Source: Luteimonas chenhongjianii (GTDB lineage: Bacteria > Pseudomonadota > Gammaproteobacteria > Xanthomonadales > Xanthomonadaceae). From it: DNA of 64,000 nucleotides. A model generated the notes under the pieces. It was not told where the DNA came from. It made no database searches and saw nothing but the letters and a program-made list of their open reading frames with translations. Positions within the stretch are counted from its first letter, which is position 1. Every line of letters begins with the position of its first letter. The DNA lies in contig NZ_CP023406.1 of the NCBI RefSeq assembly GCF_002327105.1, positions 2,976,001 to 3,040,000 of the forward strand, written 5' to 3'. A program made the translations under genes and the position numbers. Shown piece after piece: positions 29,246-38,563 of this stretch.

Positions 29246-31219
29246 ATGACGTCGACGCCCCCACAGAAACTCTCCCCGCGCCGCCGATTCGGGCAGCTGA
29301 CCGCATCGCGTCCCCTGCGCATCACCGCGCTGGTCGTTTTCGTCGCGATCGTGCTGCTGGTCGTGATGTGGGACTGGAACTGGTTCAAGGGACCGGTCGA
29401 GCGGCTGGTCGAAGCCCGTACCGGGCGCGCGCTCGTGATCGGCGGGGATCTGGACGTGGACCTCGGCCGCACCACCACGGTGCGCGCCGATGCGCTGCGC
29501 TTCGCGAACGCGGACTGGTCCGAATCGGAGACGATGGCCTCGGCCGACCGGGCGGAGATCCGGATCGAGATCTTCCCGCTGCTGTTCAAGCGCGAAGTGC
29601 GCGTGCCCGAGATCCGCCTGGTGAAGCCGATCCTGCTGCTTGAGACAAATCCCGAGGGCGGCGCCGCCAACTGGGACATCGACTTCGGGGACGAGAAGGA
29701 AGGCGGCACGCCGGCCCAGGTGCGCGGTCTGTGGGTCGACGCGGGCCATCTGCGCTACCTCGACGTGCCTGGACGCACCGACCTGGACGTGCGCCTGAGC
29801 AGCCGCGAATCGGCCGAGGCGGGACGCGCACCGGCGATCACCATCGAAGGCGGCGGTAACTGGACAGGCAACGAGTTCACGCTCGAAGGTGTTGTCGAGT
29901 CGCTGCTTGCGCTGCAGGACACCGACAAGCCGTATCGCATCGATCTGCGGGCACGTGCCGGCGCCACGCGCGCGCATGTCCGCGGCAGCCTCGTGGCACC
30001 GCTGCAGTTGCAGGATTTCGATGTCCAGTTCGCCCTGTCGGGCCGCAACCTCGCGCATCTCTATCCGTTGATCGGCATCGCGATGCCGGACACCCCGCCC
30101 TACGCACTGGATGGCCGACTCACCCGCGACGTCGACACGTGGCACTACGACGGTTTCACCGGCAAGGTCGGCCAGAGCGATCTGGGCGGTTCGGCGGCGG
30201 TGACGCTGGGCCGCGAGCGTCCGTTCCTCAAGGCCGACCTGGTCTCCAAGCGGCTTGATTTCGACGACCTGGCCGGTTTTGTCGGCGGCGCACCGGACCA
30301 CGAGGACGGCGACGCGCTCGACCCCGAGCTGGTCGAGCGCGAGCGTCGGCTCGCCGCAAGCGGGCGCGTGATTCCCGATACGCCCTACGACCTGGGCAAG
30401 CTGCGCTCCATGGATGCGGACGTGCGACTGCGCGCGCAGCGCATCAATGCACCGGACCTGCCGCTCAACGACATGGACGCGCACCTGCTGCTCGAAGCGG
30501 GCCTGGCGCGACTGGACCCCCTCAACTTCGGCGTCGCCGGCGGCGATATCCGCTCGACGATTCGCCTCGACGCCCGCAAGGACACGATCCAGACCCGACT
30601 GCAGGCGACCGTGCGGCGGATCGACCTCGGCGGCCTGTTCAAACCCGACACGCTCGCCGGCGACGCCGTCGGGCGCATCGGCGGCGCGTTCAACCTCGTC
30701 GGCACCGGTAATTCGGTCGCGGCCATGCTCGGCAGCGCCGATGGCGATGTCGCGGTGGGCATGGGCGCCGGGCGGGTCAGCAACCTGCTGGTGGAGTTGG
30801 CCGGCATCGACATCTATGAAGCGCTCAAATACCTGATCGGCAAGGACCAGCAGATCCCCGTGCGGTGCGCGTTCGCCGATTTCGGCGTGCAGAACGGGGT
30901 CATGGAAACCCGCGCCCTGGCGTTCGATACCACCGATACCATCATCATCGGCGAAGGCACGATCGACCTCGGCGAGGAGCGGCTCGACCTGCTGCTGCGC
31001 CCCCGTCCGAAGGACCGCAGCTTCCTCGCACTGCGCACGCCCCTCACGATCGGCGGAAGCTTCTCGCAGCCGAGCTTCCGCCCCGACTTCGCCCGCCTCG
31101 GGCTGCGCGGCGCATTGGCCCTGGCGCTCGGTTCCATTGCGCCGCCGGCCGCCCTGCTGGCCACGCTCGAACTTGGCGGCGGCGAGGACAGCGACTGCGG
31201 TGGTTCGTACGCGAAGTAA
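29246..31219 (+). CDS. AsmA-family protein
   Basis: About 657 residues with one N-terminal membrane helix (LRITALVVFVAIVLLVVMWDWNWFKG) and a long periplasmic beta-rich body typical of AsmA/YhjG. AsmA family signatures include RALVIGGDLDVDLGRTTTVRADALRFANADWS near the N-terminus, PEIRLVKPILLLE, and at the C-terminus RPRPKDRSFLALRTPLTIGGSFSQPSFRPD. Such proteins are thought to carry lipid between the membranes. The second ATG (29246) has AGGACC 7 nt upstream and is preferred to 29225. Confidence 0.88.
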   Translation: MTSTPPQKLSPRRRFGQLTASRPLRITALVVFVAIVLLVVMWDWNWFKGPVERLVEARTGRALVIGGDLDVDLGRTTTVRADALRFANADWSESETMASADRAEIRIEIFPLLFKREVRVPEIRLVKPILLLETNPEGGAANWDIDFGDEKEGGTPAQVRGLWVDAGHLRYLDVPGRTDLDVRLSSRESAEAGRAPAITIEGGGNWTGNEFTLEGVVESLLALQDTDKPYRIDLRARAGATRAHVRGSLVAPLQLQDFDVQFALSGRNLAHLYPLIGIAMPDTPPYALDGRLTRDVDTWHYDGFTGKVGQSDLGGSAAVTLGRERPFLKADLVSKRLDFDDLAGFVGGAPDHEDGDALDPELVERERRLAASGRVIPDTPYDLGKLRSMDADVRLRAQRINAPDLPLNDMDAHLLLEAGLARLDPLNFGVAGGDIRSTIRLDARKDTIQTRLQATVRRIDLGGLFKPDTLAGDAVGRIGGAFNLVGTGNSVAAMLGSADGDVAVGMGAGRVSNLLVELAGIDIYEALKYLIGKDQQIPVRCAFADFGVQNGVMETRALAFDTTDTIIIGEGTIDLGEERLDLLLRPRPKDRSFLALRTPLTIGGSFSQPSFRPDFARLGLRGALALALGSIAPPAALLATLELGGGEDSDCGGSYAK

Positions 31220-31222
31220 GGA

Positions 31223-32212
31223 TCAGTCCGCGCCCGACAGCGGGCCCGCACCCGGCCCGGGCGCGGGATGTCGTGCGCTGACCAGATACAGGGGCCGTTG
31301 CTTGGATTCCTCGTACAGGCGCCCGAGGTACTCGCCGATAACGCCCAGCGCCACCAGCTGCACGCCGCCCAGGAACAGGATCACCGCCATCATCGTCGGC
31401 CAGCCCGCCACGCGATCGCCGTACATCAGCGCCTTGCCGATCACGTAGAGCGCGAAAGCGAAGGCGCCGCATGCGGTGAATACCCCGACGTAGGTCGCCA
31501 GCCGCAGCGGCGCCGTCGAAAAACTGGTCACACCGTCGATGGCGAAATTCCACAGGCGCCAGAAGCCGAACTTGGTGCGCCCGGCGATACGACGTTCCCG
31601 CGCATACGGCACCGCGACGCGGTTGAAGCCGATCCAGCCGAACAATCCCTTCATGAAGCGATGGCGTTCGCGCAGCTGCCGCAGCGCGGCCAGGGCGCGC
31701 TCGGAGAGCAGCCGGTAGTCACCCGTATCGGCAGGCACCGGCGTCTTGGCCAGGCGCTGGATCACGCGATAGAACACATGGGCAGTGGAGCGCTTGAGCC
31801 AGCTTTCGCCTTCCCGGCTCAGGCGCGTGCCATGCACATCGTCATAGCCCTCGCGCCAGCGCGCGACGAACTGCGGGATCAGCTCCGGCGGATCCTGGCC
31901 GTCGGCATCGAGAATCATCGCCGCGCCGGAGGCGACCTGGTCGAGGCCCGCCGTCAGCGCGATCTCCTTGCCGAAATTGCGCGACAGCCGCAGCAGCGCC
32001 ACGCGCGCATCCGCGGCCGCGATGCCCTGCAGCACCTGCCAGGTCGCATCGCCACTGCCATCGTCGACGTAGAGAACGCGCGGCACGATGCCGTCGGCGG
32101 CCAGCACATCCATCACCGCTGCAATCCGTGGGTGCAGGACCGGCAATGCACGCGCCTCGTCGAATGCCGCCACGACGATCGTCAGGTGCACATGAGCGAT
32201 TTCGGCCGTCAT
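31223..32212 (-). CDS. family 2 glycosyltransferase, membrane-anchored (GtrB/DPM-like)
   Basis: A 329-residue GT2 protein. The catalytic domain begins [21 protein letters not shown], has [15 protein letters not shown] (first Asp pair), [30 protein letters not shown] (DxD motif in D-A-D) and [13 protein letters not shown]. Two C-terminal helices follow ([21 protein letters not shown] and [30 protein letters not shown]). This is the layout of undecaprenyl-phosphate sugar transferases such as GtrB and ArnC. The sugar is unknown. It overlaps mtgA by 4 nt. Confidence 0.92.
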   Translation of the reverse strand: MTAEIAHVHLTIVVAAFDEARALPVLHPRIAAVMDVLAADGIVPRVLYVDDGSGDATWQVLQGIAAADARVALLRLSRNFGKEIALTAGLDQVASGAAMILDADGQDPPELIPQFVARWREGYDDVHGTRLSREGESWLKRSTAHVFYRVIQRLAKTPVPADTGDYRLLSERALAALRQLRERHRFMKGLFGWIGFNRVAVPYARERRIAGRTKFGFWRLWNFAIDGVTSFSTAPLRLATYVGVFTACGAFAFALYVIGKALMYGDRVAGWPTMMAVILFLGGVQLVALGVIGEYLGRLYEESKQRPLYLVSARHPAPGPGAGPLSGAD

Positions 32213-32967
32213 TCGAGCGACTCCAGATAGGCTTCGCCGCCGATCTGGCGCGCATTGCGCTGGATCCATTGCGCCCTGCGCTGGACGTAAGGCCCGGGAT
32301 GCGATGCGCTGTAGCGACGCGGGCTTGGGAGCACGGCAGCCAGCCGCGCGCTTTCGCCGGCACTCAGTTGCGCTGCATCCTTGCCGAAATTCCGGCGCGC
32401 CGCAGCCTGCGCGCCGTAAATGCCGTCGCCGAACTCGGCGATGTTCACGTAAACCTCGAGGATGCGTGTCTTGGGCCACAACGCCTCGATCAATACCGTG
32501 TACCAGGCCTCGATGCCCTTGCGAATCCAGCTGCGCCCGCTCCAGAGGAACAGGTTCTTGGCCGTCTGCTGGCTGATCGTGCTCGCGCCGCGCGTGCGTC
32601 CGCCCCGTGCGTTGTGCGCGCGTGCCTGTTCGATCGCCTCCAGATCGAATCCCCGGTGGGAGGCGAAGTTCTGGTCCTCGGCCGCGATCACCGAGATCGG
32701 CAGCGAAGGCGCGATGCGATCGAGGTCGCGCCACTCGTACTGCAGCCGGAAGTCGCGCTCTCCCCCTGTCCACGCCTGGACCTGGCGGATGGCCATGAAC
32801 GTCGACAGCGGCGGGTCCACGAAGCGCAGCACCACAACCTGCAGCACCGACACCGCCACGGCCAGTACCATCAGCCACGCCAGCCGACGTCCCCATCGGC
32901 GTGCGAACGAGGGGCGTGCTTGCGGGGCGACGATGCCGTCCCCATTTCGGTTGGCTTGATCTTCCAT
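32209..32967 (-). CDS. mtgA: monofunctional biosynthetic peptidoglycan transglycosylase
   Basis: GT51 glycosyltransferase that polymerises lipid II into glycan strands, anchored by one N-terminal helix ([20 protein letters not shown]). 252 residues. Motifs in order: [18 protein letters not shown] (catalytic Glu), [54 protein letters not shown] (second Glu region), and [17 protein letters not shown]. The gene is divergent from hslO. Confidence 0.95.
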   Translation of the reverse strand: MEDQANRNGDGIVAPQARPSFARRWGRRLAWLMVLAVAVSVLQVVVLRFVDPPLSTFMAIRQVQAWTGGERDFRLQYEWRDLDRIAPSLPISVIAAEDQNFASHRGFDLEAIEQARAHNARGGRTRGASTISQQTAKNLFLWSGRSWIRKGIEAWYTVLIEALWPKTRILEVYVNIAEFGDGIYGAQAAARRNFGKDAAQLSAGESARLAAVLPSPRRYSASHPGPYVQRRAQWIQRNARQIGGEAYLESLE

Positions 32968-33022
32968 GCGGCCACTCTATCGGTCGTCCCCGATACCGCC
33001 AATCGAATTCCCAGTGAGCCCT

Positions 33023-33925
33023 ATGACCGACCCCGCCTTGCACGACAGCGATCGCCTGTCCCGATTCCTGCTGCAGACCGCCGGTGTGCGCGGTGTCCGT
33101 GTGCATCTGCGCGACGCATGGCGCGCAGTGCGTGCGAACGGTCCGTATCCGCCCGCGATCGAGGAGCTGCTCGGCGAGGCCTGCGTCGCATCGGCGCTGT
33201 TTACAGGCCATGCCAAGGTGGACGGCCGGCTGTCGGTGCAGCTGCGTGCGTCCGGCCCGCTGCGGACCCTGTTCGCCGAATGCACCGCATCGGGCACGAT
33301 CCGCGGTATTGCGCGCTACGAGGGTGACGGCACTGGCGTCTCGCGCGACCTGCGCGCGCTCGGCGATGATGCCCTGCTGGCGATCACGATCGAGAACCCC
33401 TCGCCCCACGGCGAGCCCAACCGTTACCAGGGCCTGGTTGGCCTGACTTCCGAGTCGCTGTCGGGCGCGTTCGAGGACTATTTCCGCCAGTCCGAGCAAC
33501 TTCCTACCCGGGTCCTGCTTGCCGTTGACGGGGATGAAGCCGCCGGGCTGATGGTCCAGAAGCTTCCGGGCGACACCGGCGACGACGACGGCTGGAATCG
33601 GATCAGCCTCCTCTTTGACACGCTCTCCACCGAAGAACTGCTCGGATGGCCTACCGATGTCCTGCTGGCCCGGCTCTTCCCTGAGGATGCACCGCAGCTG
33701 CTCGGCGAACGCCCGCTCGTGTTCGGATGCTCATGCTCGCGGGCACGGGTGGAGGGCATGCTGGCATCGCTGGGGGCCGAGGAGGCGCGCGCTGCGGTGG
33801 TGGACGGCGAGGCGCGGGTGACCTGCGAGTTCTGTGGTCGCGTTTACGTCTTCACCGCCGGCGAGGTCGAACACTTGCTTGACCGACCGGTCGCCGACGT
33901 GGAGCCGCCGGGCCTGCTGCAGTAG
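33023..33925 (+). CDS. hslO: redox-regulated chaperone Hsp33
   Basis: Cytosolic holdase switched on by oxidation of a zinc-bound cysteine set. 300 residues, standard length. The C-terminal zinc switch CSC (residues 236-238) and CEFC (about 268-271) is intact. N-terminal features include RFLLQTAGVRGVRVHLRDAW, TGHAKVDGRLSVQL and PNRYQGLVGL. The ATG at 33023 is the first giving the canonical N-terminus. Confidence 0.96.
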   Translation: MTDPALHDSDRLSRFLLQTAGVRGVRVHLRDAWRAVRANGPYPPAIEELLGEACVASALFTGHAKVDGRLSVQLRASGPLRTLFAECTASGTIRGIARYEGDGTGVSRDLRALGDDALLAITIENPSPHGEPNRYQGLVGLTSESLSGAFEDYFRQSEQLPTRVLLAVDGDEAAGLMVQKLPGDTGDDDGWNRISLLFDTLSTEELLGWPTDVLLARLFPEDAPQLLGERPLVFGCSCSRARVEGMLASLGAEEARAAVVDGEARVTCEFCGRVYVFTAGEVEHLLDRPVADVEPPGLLQ

Positions 33926-33946
33926 GCAGCGTAGTTGCCGACGAGA

Positions 33947-33975
33947 TTGTTAAAGAAACATAAATGTTCTAGAGT
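33947..33975 (+). promoter_or_regulatory. candidate sigma70-type promoter of the exported-protein gene
   Basis: TTGTTA (33947-33952; 4 of 6) and TAGAGT (33970-33975; 4 of 6) are separated by exactly 17 nt in the AT-rich gap after hslO. The predicted leader is about 46 nt. Confidence 0.45.
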
Positions 33976-34027
33976 CCAAAAACGAACGAATGGGGAACTT
34001 CCCGGCTTACCCCCGGTCACACGGCTC

Positions 34028-34873
34028 ATGCGATTGCCTGTCTCACGCCTCTGTCTCGCCTTTGGTCTCGCGTTAACCGCGGCCTCGGGTGCGGCTGCCC
34101 AGGACAATCGCAACCAGACGGTTCTCCCCGTTCTGGACAGCTCGGGCAAGGTCGAAGCATTTCTCGTGCTTGAGCCCACCAGCGCTAACCAGTCCAGCCG
34201 GCGCTGGCGCATGGGCGAGAACCAGTTCGATGCGGCCTTCGGCCTCCAGGCCGGGAGTTCGCTCGCCCTGCTGTGCAGTCCCGGCAGCAGCTTCACCGGC
34301 GCCGTCAGCAATCTCGCCCGCAATTGTCAGCTTGCTTCCGTCGCCGACACGCAGGGCCGCCGTGCCACTGCGACCGCGAGCATGAGCCGCCCCGGCGGCG
34401 CCGTCGGCATGACGCTGGGCGAGGGCCGGGAGGCACTTCCGAGCTGGCTGAGCCCCTCTCGGGCCGGGTCGGCCGGCAATGTCGAATTGCATGATCTGAC
34501 CGTCTTCGCGAAGAAGGATGTCGGTGACGATGCTTACGTCTCGCTGGCAGGCACGCTTGCCAAGGCCACGCTGATCCCCACCGCGGCCGCCCCCGCCACC
34601 CTCAGCGATCAGTGGACAAGCCGCAGTCTCAGTGTCGGCGGCGGCATCGGACGGTTCAGCGCGAATATCGTCGGCCAAGTGGTCGATACCCCGGGCCTGC
34701 CGAAATGGGAAGGCGTGGGCCTCGGCGTGAGCTGGCGGACGCCGTGGAGCGGACAGCTCACCGTGGGCGCCGACAATGTGATCACGCGTGGCAAGAATCC
34801 CTTCTCGAAGATGACCGAGAACGCGGATGACGAAGGCGCGGTGCCGTATATCCGGTATCAGCAGGATCTCTGA
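34028..34873 (+). CDS. exported protein with TonB-receptor-like C-terminus
   Basis: A 281-residue protein with a signal peptide (MRLPVSRLCLAFGLALTAASGAAAQ). The middle is rich in alternating hydrophobic and polar strands (VELHDLTVFAKKDVGD, AYVSLAGTLAKATLI, LSVGGGIGRFSANIVGQVV). The C-terminus GVSWRTPWSGQLTVGADNVI...NPF...YIRYQQDL closely follows the final strands of the two neighbouring receptors, which end with WNGTVKLGANNVF and WDAKISIGANNVF. The last residue is L, not F. This suggests a small outer-membrane beta protein, but no family is recognised. It is followed by a strong terminator. Confidence 0.75.
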   Translation: MRLPVSRLCLAFGLALTAASGAAAQDNRNQTVLPVLDSSGKVEAFLVLEPTSANQSSRRWRMGENQFDAAFGLQAGSSLALLCSPGSSFTGAVSNLARNCQLASVADTQGRRATATASMSRPGGAVGMTLGEGREALPSWLSPSRAGSAGNVELHDLTVFAKKDVGDDAYVSLAGTLAKATLIPTAAAPATLSDQWTSRSLSVGGGIGRFSANIVGQVVDTPGLPKWEGVGLGVSWRTPWSGQLTVGADNVITRGKNPFSKMTENADDEGAVPYIRYQQDL

Positions 34874-34891
34874 GCCCGCAAGCACTTCCGA

Positions 34892-34921
34892 AAAAGCCGC
34901 GGACCCCGCGGCTTTTTTTTT
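34892..34921 (+). terminator. intrinsic terminator after the exported-protein gene
   Basis: AAAGCCGCGG and CCGCGGCTTT form a 10-bp stem around ACC with a run of nine T immediately after (34912-34921). Confidence 0.9.
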
Positions 34922-35039
34922 GCGCCTCGGCCGGACGTCCGAGGGTGGGTTAGCGGCTACCGCAGGCCGCTGCTGGACAAGCCATGGAGGGGCCGGAGGA
35001 TCCGGCAGAGACTGAATAGGGTTTGGTCCATAAACACGC
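34922..35039. other. spacer before the receptor promoter
   Basis: About 118 nt between the terminator and the promoter of the first receptor; no gene or further signal is seen. Confidence 0.4.
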
Positions 35040-35080
35040 TTAACGCCGCTTTAATTTCTCTCATCCCCTCGCTAGTATCG
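35040..35080 (+). promoter_or_regulatory. receptor promoter module, copy 1
   Basis: TTAACG (35040-35045), 3 nt, CTTTAATTT (35049-35057), 15 nt, TAGTATCG (35073-35080). TAGTAT serves as -10 and TTTAAT (35050-35055) lies 17 nt upstream as -35. The same blocks with the same spacing precede the second receptor. The predicted leader is about 70 nt. Confidence 0.7.
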
Positions 35081-35155
35081 GGCGGCACTTTGCTGAATCT
35101 GGCAAGTCAACTTGCCGTGACGGTTCAAGTGACATCCCCGACTCTGGAGAGAACG

Positions 35156-38035
35156 ATGATGCTCAGAACCACCAAGCTGCGTGACGCTGTCACGCTCGCA
35201 CTGTTCACGACCGCCACCCTGGCGGCGAGCACCGGCACCGCGCTGGCACAGAGCGAGCCGCAGGCGACAACCCTCGATCGTGTGGAAGTCACAGGTTCTC
35301 GCATCCGCTCGGTGGATGCGGAAACCTCCCAGCCGGTCCAGGTGATCGACAGGGCGACGATCGAAAAGCAAGGCCTGACCTCGGTGGCCGAGGTACTGCA
35401 GCGCATCTCTTCCAACGGCGCCGCCCTCAATCGCACGTTCAACAACGGCGGCGATGGCTCGTCCGAAGTCTCGCTCCGCAACCTGGGCTCGGCGCGCACG
35501 CTGGTACTGGTGGATGGCCGGCGCTGGGTGTCGACGCTCGGCGGCTCGGTGGATCTCAACACGATCCCCGCTGCGATCATCGAGCGGATCGAAGTGCTCA
35601 AGGACGGCGCCTCGTCCATCTACGGCTCCGACGCGATCGCGGGCGTCGTCAACATCATCACCCGCGAGAACTATCAAGGTGCGGAATTGCGTACCCACTA
35701 CGGTCAGTTCAGCCAGGGCGACGGCGAGCGCAAGTCGGTCGAACTGACCATCGGGTCGAACGGCGAACGCGGCAATGTGGTCTTCAGCCTGTCCCGCGTG
35801 GAAGAGGAGGCTGTCATGGCCGGCGATCGCGCGTTCTCTCGCGACCCGGTCCGTGGCCTGGGCGCGTCCCAGTACAGCGGCTATTCGTCCAACGGCAAGA
35901 TCTGGAACGCCGGCCCGCTCGACGACGGCGACGACGGCTGGAGCGAATATCTGATCGTCCCGCCCAACGCCACCGGTATCGGTCCGGCGGGACAGCAGCG
36001 CTACGGGCTTGACCAGACCGTGCCCTGGAGCGCCGCGTCCTACGCCTACAACTATGCCAAGGACAACTATCTCCTCACTCCGCAGACCCGTACCTCCGCC
36101 TATACCAAGGCTCGCTACGACCTGACCGACACCATCGCGGTGCGCGCCGAAGCGTTGTACAACGAGCGTCGCTCCCAGCAGCAGCTGGCCGGCTTCCCGT
36201 TGACAGGCGGCGCCGGCTTCGGCGATCCCGACGCGGCGATGAGCCCCGACAGCTACTTCAATCCCTACAACCCTGCGTACGGTGGAGACGGACGCGCGGT
36301 GGAATGGAGCCATCGTCTGACCGAGCAGGCGCGCGTCTACGATCAGAACGTCAAGACCTTCCACACCTATGTCGGCCTCGAAGGCACCTTCGATTTCGCC
36401 GATCGCTTCTTCAGCTGGGACGTCGGCTACAACTTCAACAAGTCCGACCAGACGGATCGCCAGATCGGCGACGCGAACATGCTCAACGTGGCCGCAGGCG
36501 TCGGTCCGTCCGAGCTTCGCGATGGCCGCGTGGTCTGTGTCACCGGCCCGGGCGGCGACATCATCGATGGATGCGTACCGTTCAACCCGCTCTCGCCCGC
36601 CGGCGGGGTGAGCCAGGAAATGCTCGATTACATCCTGTTCACTGCGCAGGACGTGTACCAGAACCGCACCGAAAGCTTCACCGCCAACATGTCGGGCGAC
36701 ATGTTCACGATGCCGGGCGGCACCGCCGGTTTCGCCGTGGGTATCGAATCGCGCAGGGAAAGCGGTTTCGATTCTCCCGATGCGTTCGTTGCGGCCGGCC
36801 TGACCTCGGGCAACGGGCGGAAGCCCACCGCGGGCTCGTACGACCTCGACGAAATCTATGCCGAGGTCCTCCTCCCCCTGCTGTCCGATGTCACCGGTGC
36901 GCAGCTGCTTGAACTCAGCCTGGCCAGCCGGTATTCCGACTACAGCAACTTCGGTGATACAACCAACAGCAAGGCCGGCTTCAAGTGGAAGCCCATCGAC
37001 GACCTGCTGATCCGCGGCAACTGGTCGGAGGGGTTCCGCGCGCCTCCGATCTCGACGCTGTTCCGGGGTCTTGCAGACTCGTACACCCAGTTCGGCGACA
37101 TCTGTTCGGCCGACTATGAGGGCCGCACGGGCACCATCGCCGCGAACTGCCTTGCCGACGGCGTGCCGGCCGACTTCATCCAGCGCACCAACACGGGACT
37201 GGGTTACTTCGGCCAGACGATCTTCCCGTTCTCCATCGGCGGCAATCCCAACGCAGGCCCGGAAACCTCCATCTCCAAGACCGCCGGCTTCGTCTACAGC
37301 CCGTCCTTCATCGAGAGCCTGAACATCACCGTCGACTGGTGGAACATCAAGATCGAGAACGCGCTCTCCACGCCGAGCGCCGCCTACATCCTCGATCAGT
37401 GCTACGCACAGGGTGATCAGGCCTGGTGCGACCTGTTCAGCCGTCGCGCTGCGGACAACCAGATCGACTTCATGTTGCTGGCCCCGCAGAACCTCAGCGT
37501 CACCGAGGTCGAAGGCTGGGATGTCAACGTCAGCTACACGATGCCCGAGACCAACTTCGGCAACTTCGGCTTCGCCCTCGACACGTCCTATGTGTCGAAG
37601 TGGGATTCGCAGTTCACCCCGGAGTCGGAAGTGTCCAGCGCGGTCGGCAACTACTACGAGAGCGATCCGAACTGGCGTCTGCGGGCCAACGCATCGCTCG
37701 ACTGGAGCTACGGCGACTTCTCGGCCAGCTGGATGACCCGTTACATGTCCGGACTCAACGAAGCCTGTGCGTTTCCGGGCAGGGGCCTGTGCACCGATGA
37801 AGACCGCCGCACGGCGGAAGGCCCGGCGCCACGCAACCGCCTCGGCGCGACGACGTACCACGACGTGCAGGTGCGCTACCAACTGCCGTGGAATGGCACC
37901 GTCAAGCTGGGTGCGAACAACGTGTTCAAGAAGGATCCGCCGTTCGCGACTCAGGCCTTCGCCAACTCGTTCGACTACCAGTACGACATCCCCGACAGCC
38001 GTTACATGTACATGGAATACGTACAGCGCTTCTGA
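35156..38035 (+). CDS. TonB-dependent outer-membrane receptor, copy 1
   Basis: A 959-residue receptor: signal (LRDAVTLALFTTATLAASTGTALAQ), a TonB box region near TLDRVEVTGSRIRSVDAE, a plug (VAEVLQRISSNGAAL, ARTLVLVDGRRW, IERIEVLKDGASSIYGSDAIAGVVNIITR) and a 22-strand barrel with long loops, ending EYVQRF with the terminal Phe needed by BamA. It takes up an unknown large substrate across the outer membrane using TonB energy. GGAG lies 6 nt before the ATG at 35156. Neighbouring copy 2 is clearly a paralogue. The substrate cannot be deduced. Confidence 0.95.
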   Translation: MMLRTTKLRDAVTLALFTTATLAASTGTALAQSEPQATTLDRVEVTGSRIRSVDAETSQPVQVIDRATIEKQGLTSVAEVLQRISSNGAALNRTFNNGGDGSSEVSLRNLGSARTLVLVDGRRWVSTLGGSVDLNTIPAAIIERIEVLKDGASSIYGSDAIAGVVNIITRENYQGAELRTHYGQFSQGDGERKSVELTIGSNGERGNVVFSLSRVEEEAVMAGDRAFSRDPVRGLGASQYSGYSSNGKIWNAGPLDDGDDGWSEYLIVPPNATGIGPAGQQRYGLDQTVPWSAASYAYNYAKDNYLLTPQTRTSAYTKARYDLTDTIAVRAEALYNERRSQQQLAGFPLTGGAGFGDPDAAMSPDSYFNPYNPAYGGDGRAVEWSHRLTEQARVYDQNVKTFHTYVGLEGTFDFADRFFSWDVGYNFNKSDQTDRQIGDANMLNVAAGVGPSELRDGRVVCVTGPGGDIIDGCVPFNPLSPAGGVSQEMLDYILFTAQDVYQNRTESFTANMSGDMFTMPGGTAGFAVGIESRRESGFDSPDAFVAAGLTSGNGRKPTAGSYDLDEIYAEVLLPLLSDVTGAQLLELSLASRYSDYSNFGDTTNSKAGFKWKPIDDLLIRGNWSEGFRAPPISTLFRGLADSYTQFGDICSADYEGRTGTIAANCLADGVPADFIQRTNTGLGYFGQTIFPFSIGGNPNAGPETSISKTAGFVYSPSFIESLNITVDWWNIKIENALSTPSAAYILDQCYAQGDQAWCDLFSRRAADNQIDFMLLAPQNLSVTEVEGWDVNVSYTMPETNFGNFGFALDTSYVSKWDSQFTPESEVSSAVGNYYESDPNWRLRANASLDWSYGDFSASWMTRYMSGLNEACAFPGRGLCTDEDRRTAEGPAPRNRLGATTYHDVQVRYQLPWNGTVKLGANNVFKKDPPFATQAFANSFDYQYDIPDSRYMYMEYVQRF

Positions 38036-38052
38036 TCGCACACCTGCGTTGC

Positions 38053-38084
38053 AAGACGGCCCCGCAAGGGGCCGTCTTTTTTTT
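38053..38084 (+). terminator. intrinsic terminator of receptor 1
   Basis: AAGACGGCCCC and GGGGCCGTCTT form an 11-bp stem around a short loop (GCAA), followed by eight T. Confidence 0.92.
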
Positions 38085-38430
38085 GGCGGGCCTGCGCCTG
38101 GGACCGACGCTCGTGCCGACGCGAGTGCACCCCGAAGCGACATGGAGAGTTGGCCACGGTATGCGCCGCACGCGCAGAGAAGCGCCCCTCGTCGGCGCCT
38201 TTTCGCGCCCGAACCGGCAACCGCAACTGCAACTGCAACTGCAACCGCAACTGCAACTGCCACGGCGCCGTAGCGGTGGCACCAGCGGTCCAGCGGAGCT
38301 GCCGCTGTTGGGGGTGGCGAGGTTAGACGACCACCAGCGACTGCGGTCACGAGGGCGCCGTAGGCGGCGTCTATTCATGTTGAGTGGCGATGAAGCGAGC
38401 GCCGGCCCCTTCTTCACGCCACGCAATCTT
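38085..38430. other. gene-free spacer between receptors
   Basis: About 350 nt with no coding sequence. It holds a hexanucleotide tract at 38217-38262 and, further right, GCCGTAGGCGGCG followed by CATGTTGAG, reminiscent of the arms of the element at 11250-11768 but too diverged to be sure. Confidence 0.5.
38217..38262. repeat. hexanucleotide tract (GCAACT)n
   Basis: Seven consecutive 6-nt units, five GCAACT and two GCAACC, in a gene-free region. The tract is prone to change in copy number. Confidence 0.75.
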
Positions 38431-38434
38431 TTTC

Positions 38435-38475
38435 TTAACGAGACTTTAATTTGTGGATTGACGCGGTTAGTATCG
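38435..38475 (+). promoter_or_regulatory. receptor promoter module, copy 2
   Basis: TTAACG (38435-38440), 3 nt, CTTTAATTT (38444-38452), 15 nt, TAGTATCG (38468-38475): 23 identical bases with identical spacing to copy 1, while the spacer bases differ. The predicted leader is about 84 nt. Confidence 0.7.
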
Positions 38476-38563
38476 ACCCACCTTGCCGTTCTTGGCGTCT
38501 GACTTGGCGCCGCGCGGCCGGGCTCGCGGGGGATATCCCGAACACACTCGGAGAGAGAGAAGA

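Noticed and set aside
38217-38262. Possible CRISPR-like array
   Set aside because: The units are 6 nt without spacers and no cas genes are nearby; it is a simple hexanucleotide tract.
35072-38350. A 1092-codon minus-strand frame opposite receptor 1 (and similar frames opposite receptor 2 and fadE)
   Set aside because: Mirror frames of strongly coding genes; no conserved motifs and no ribosome site.
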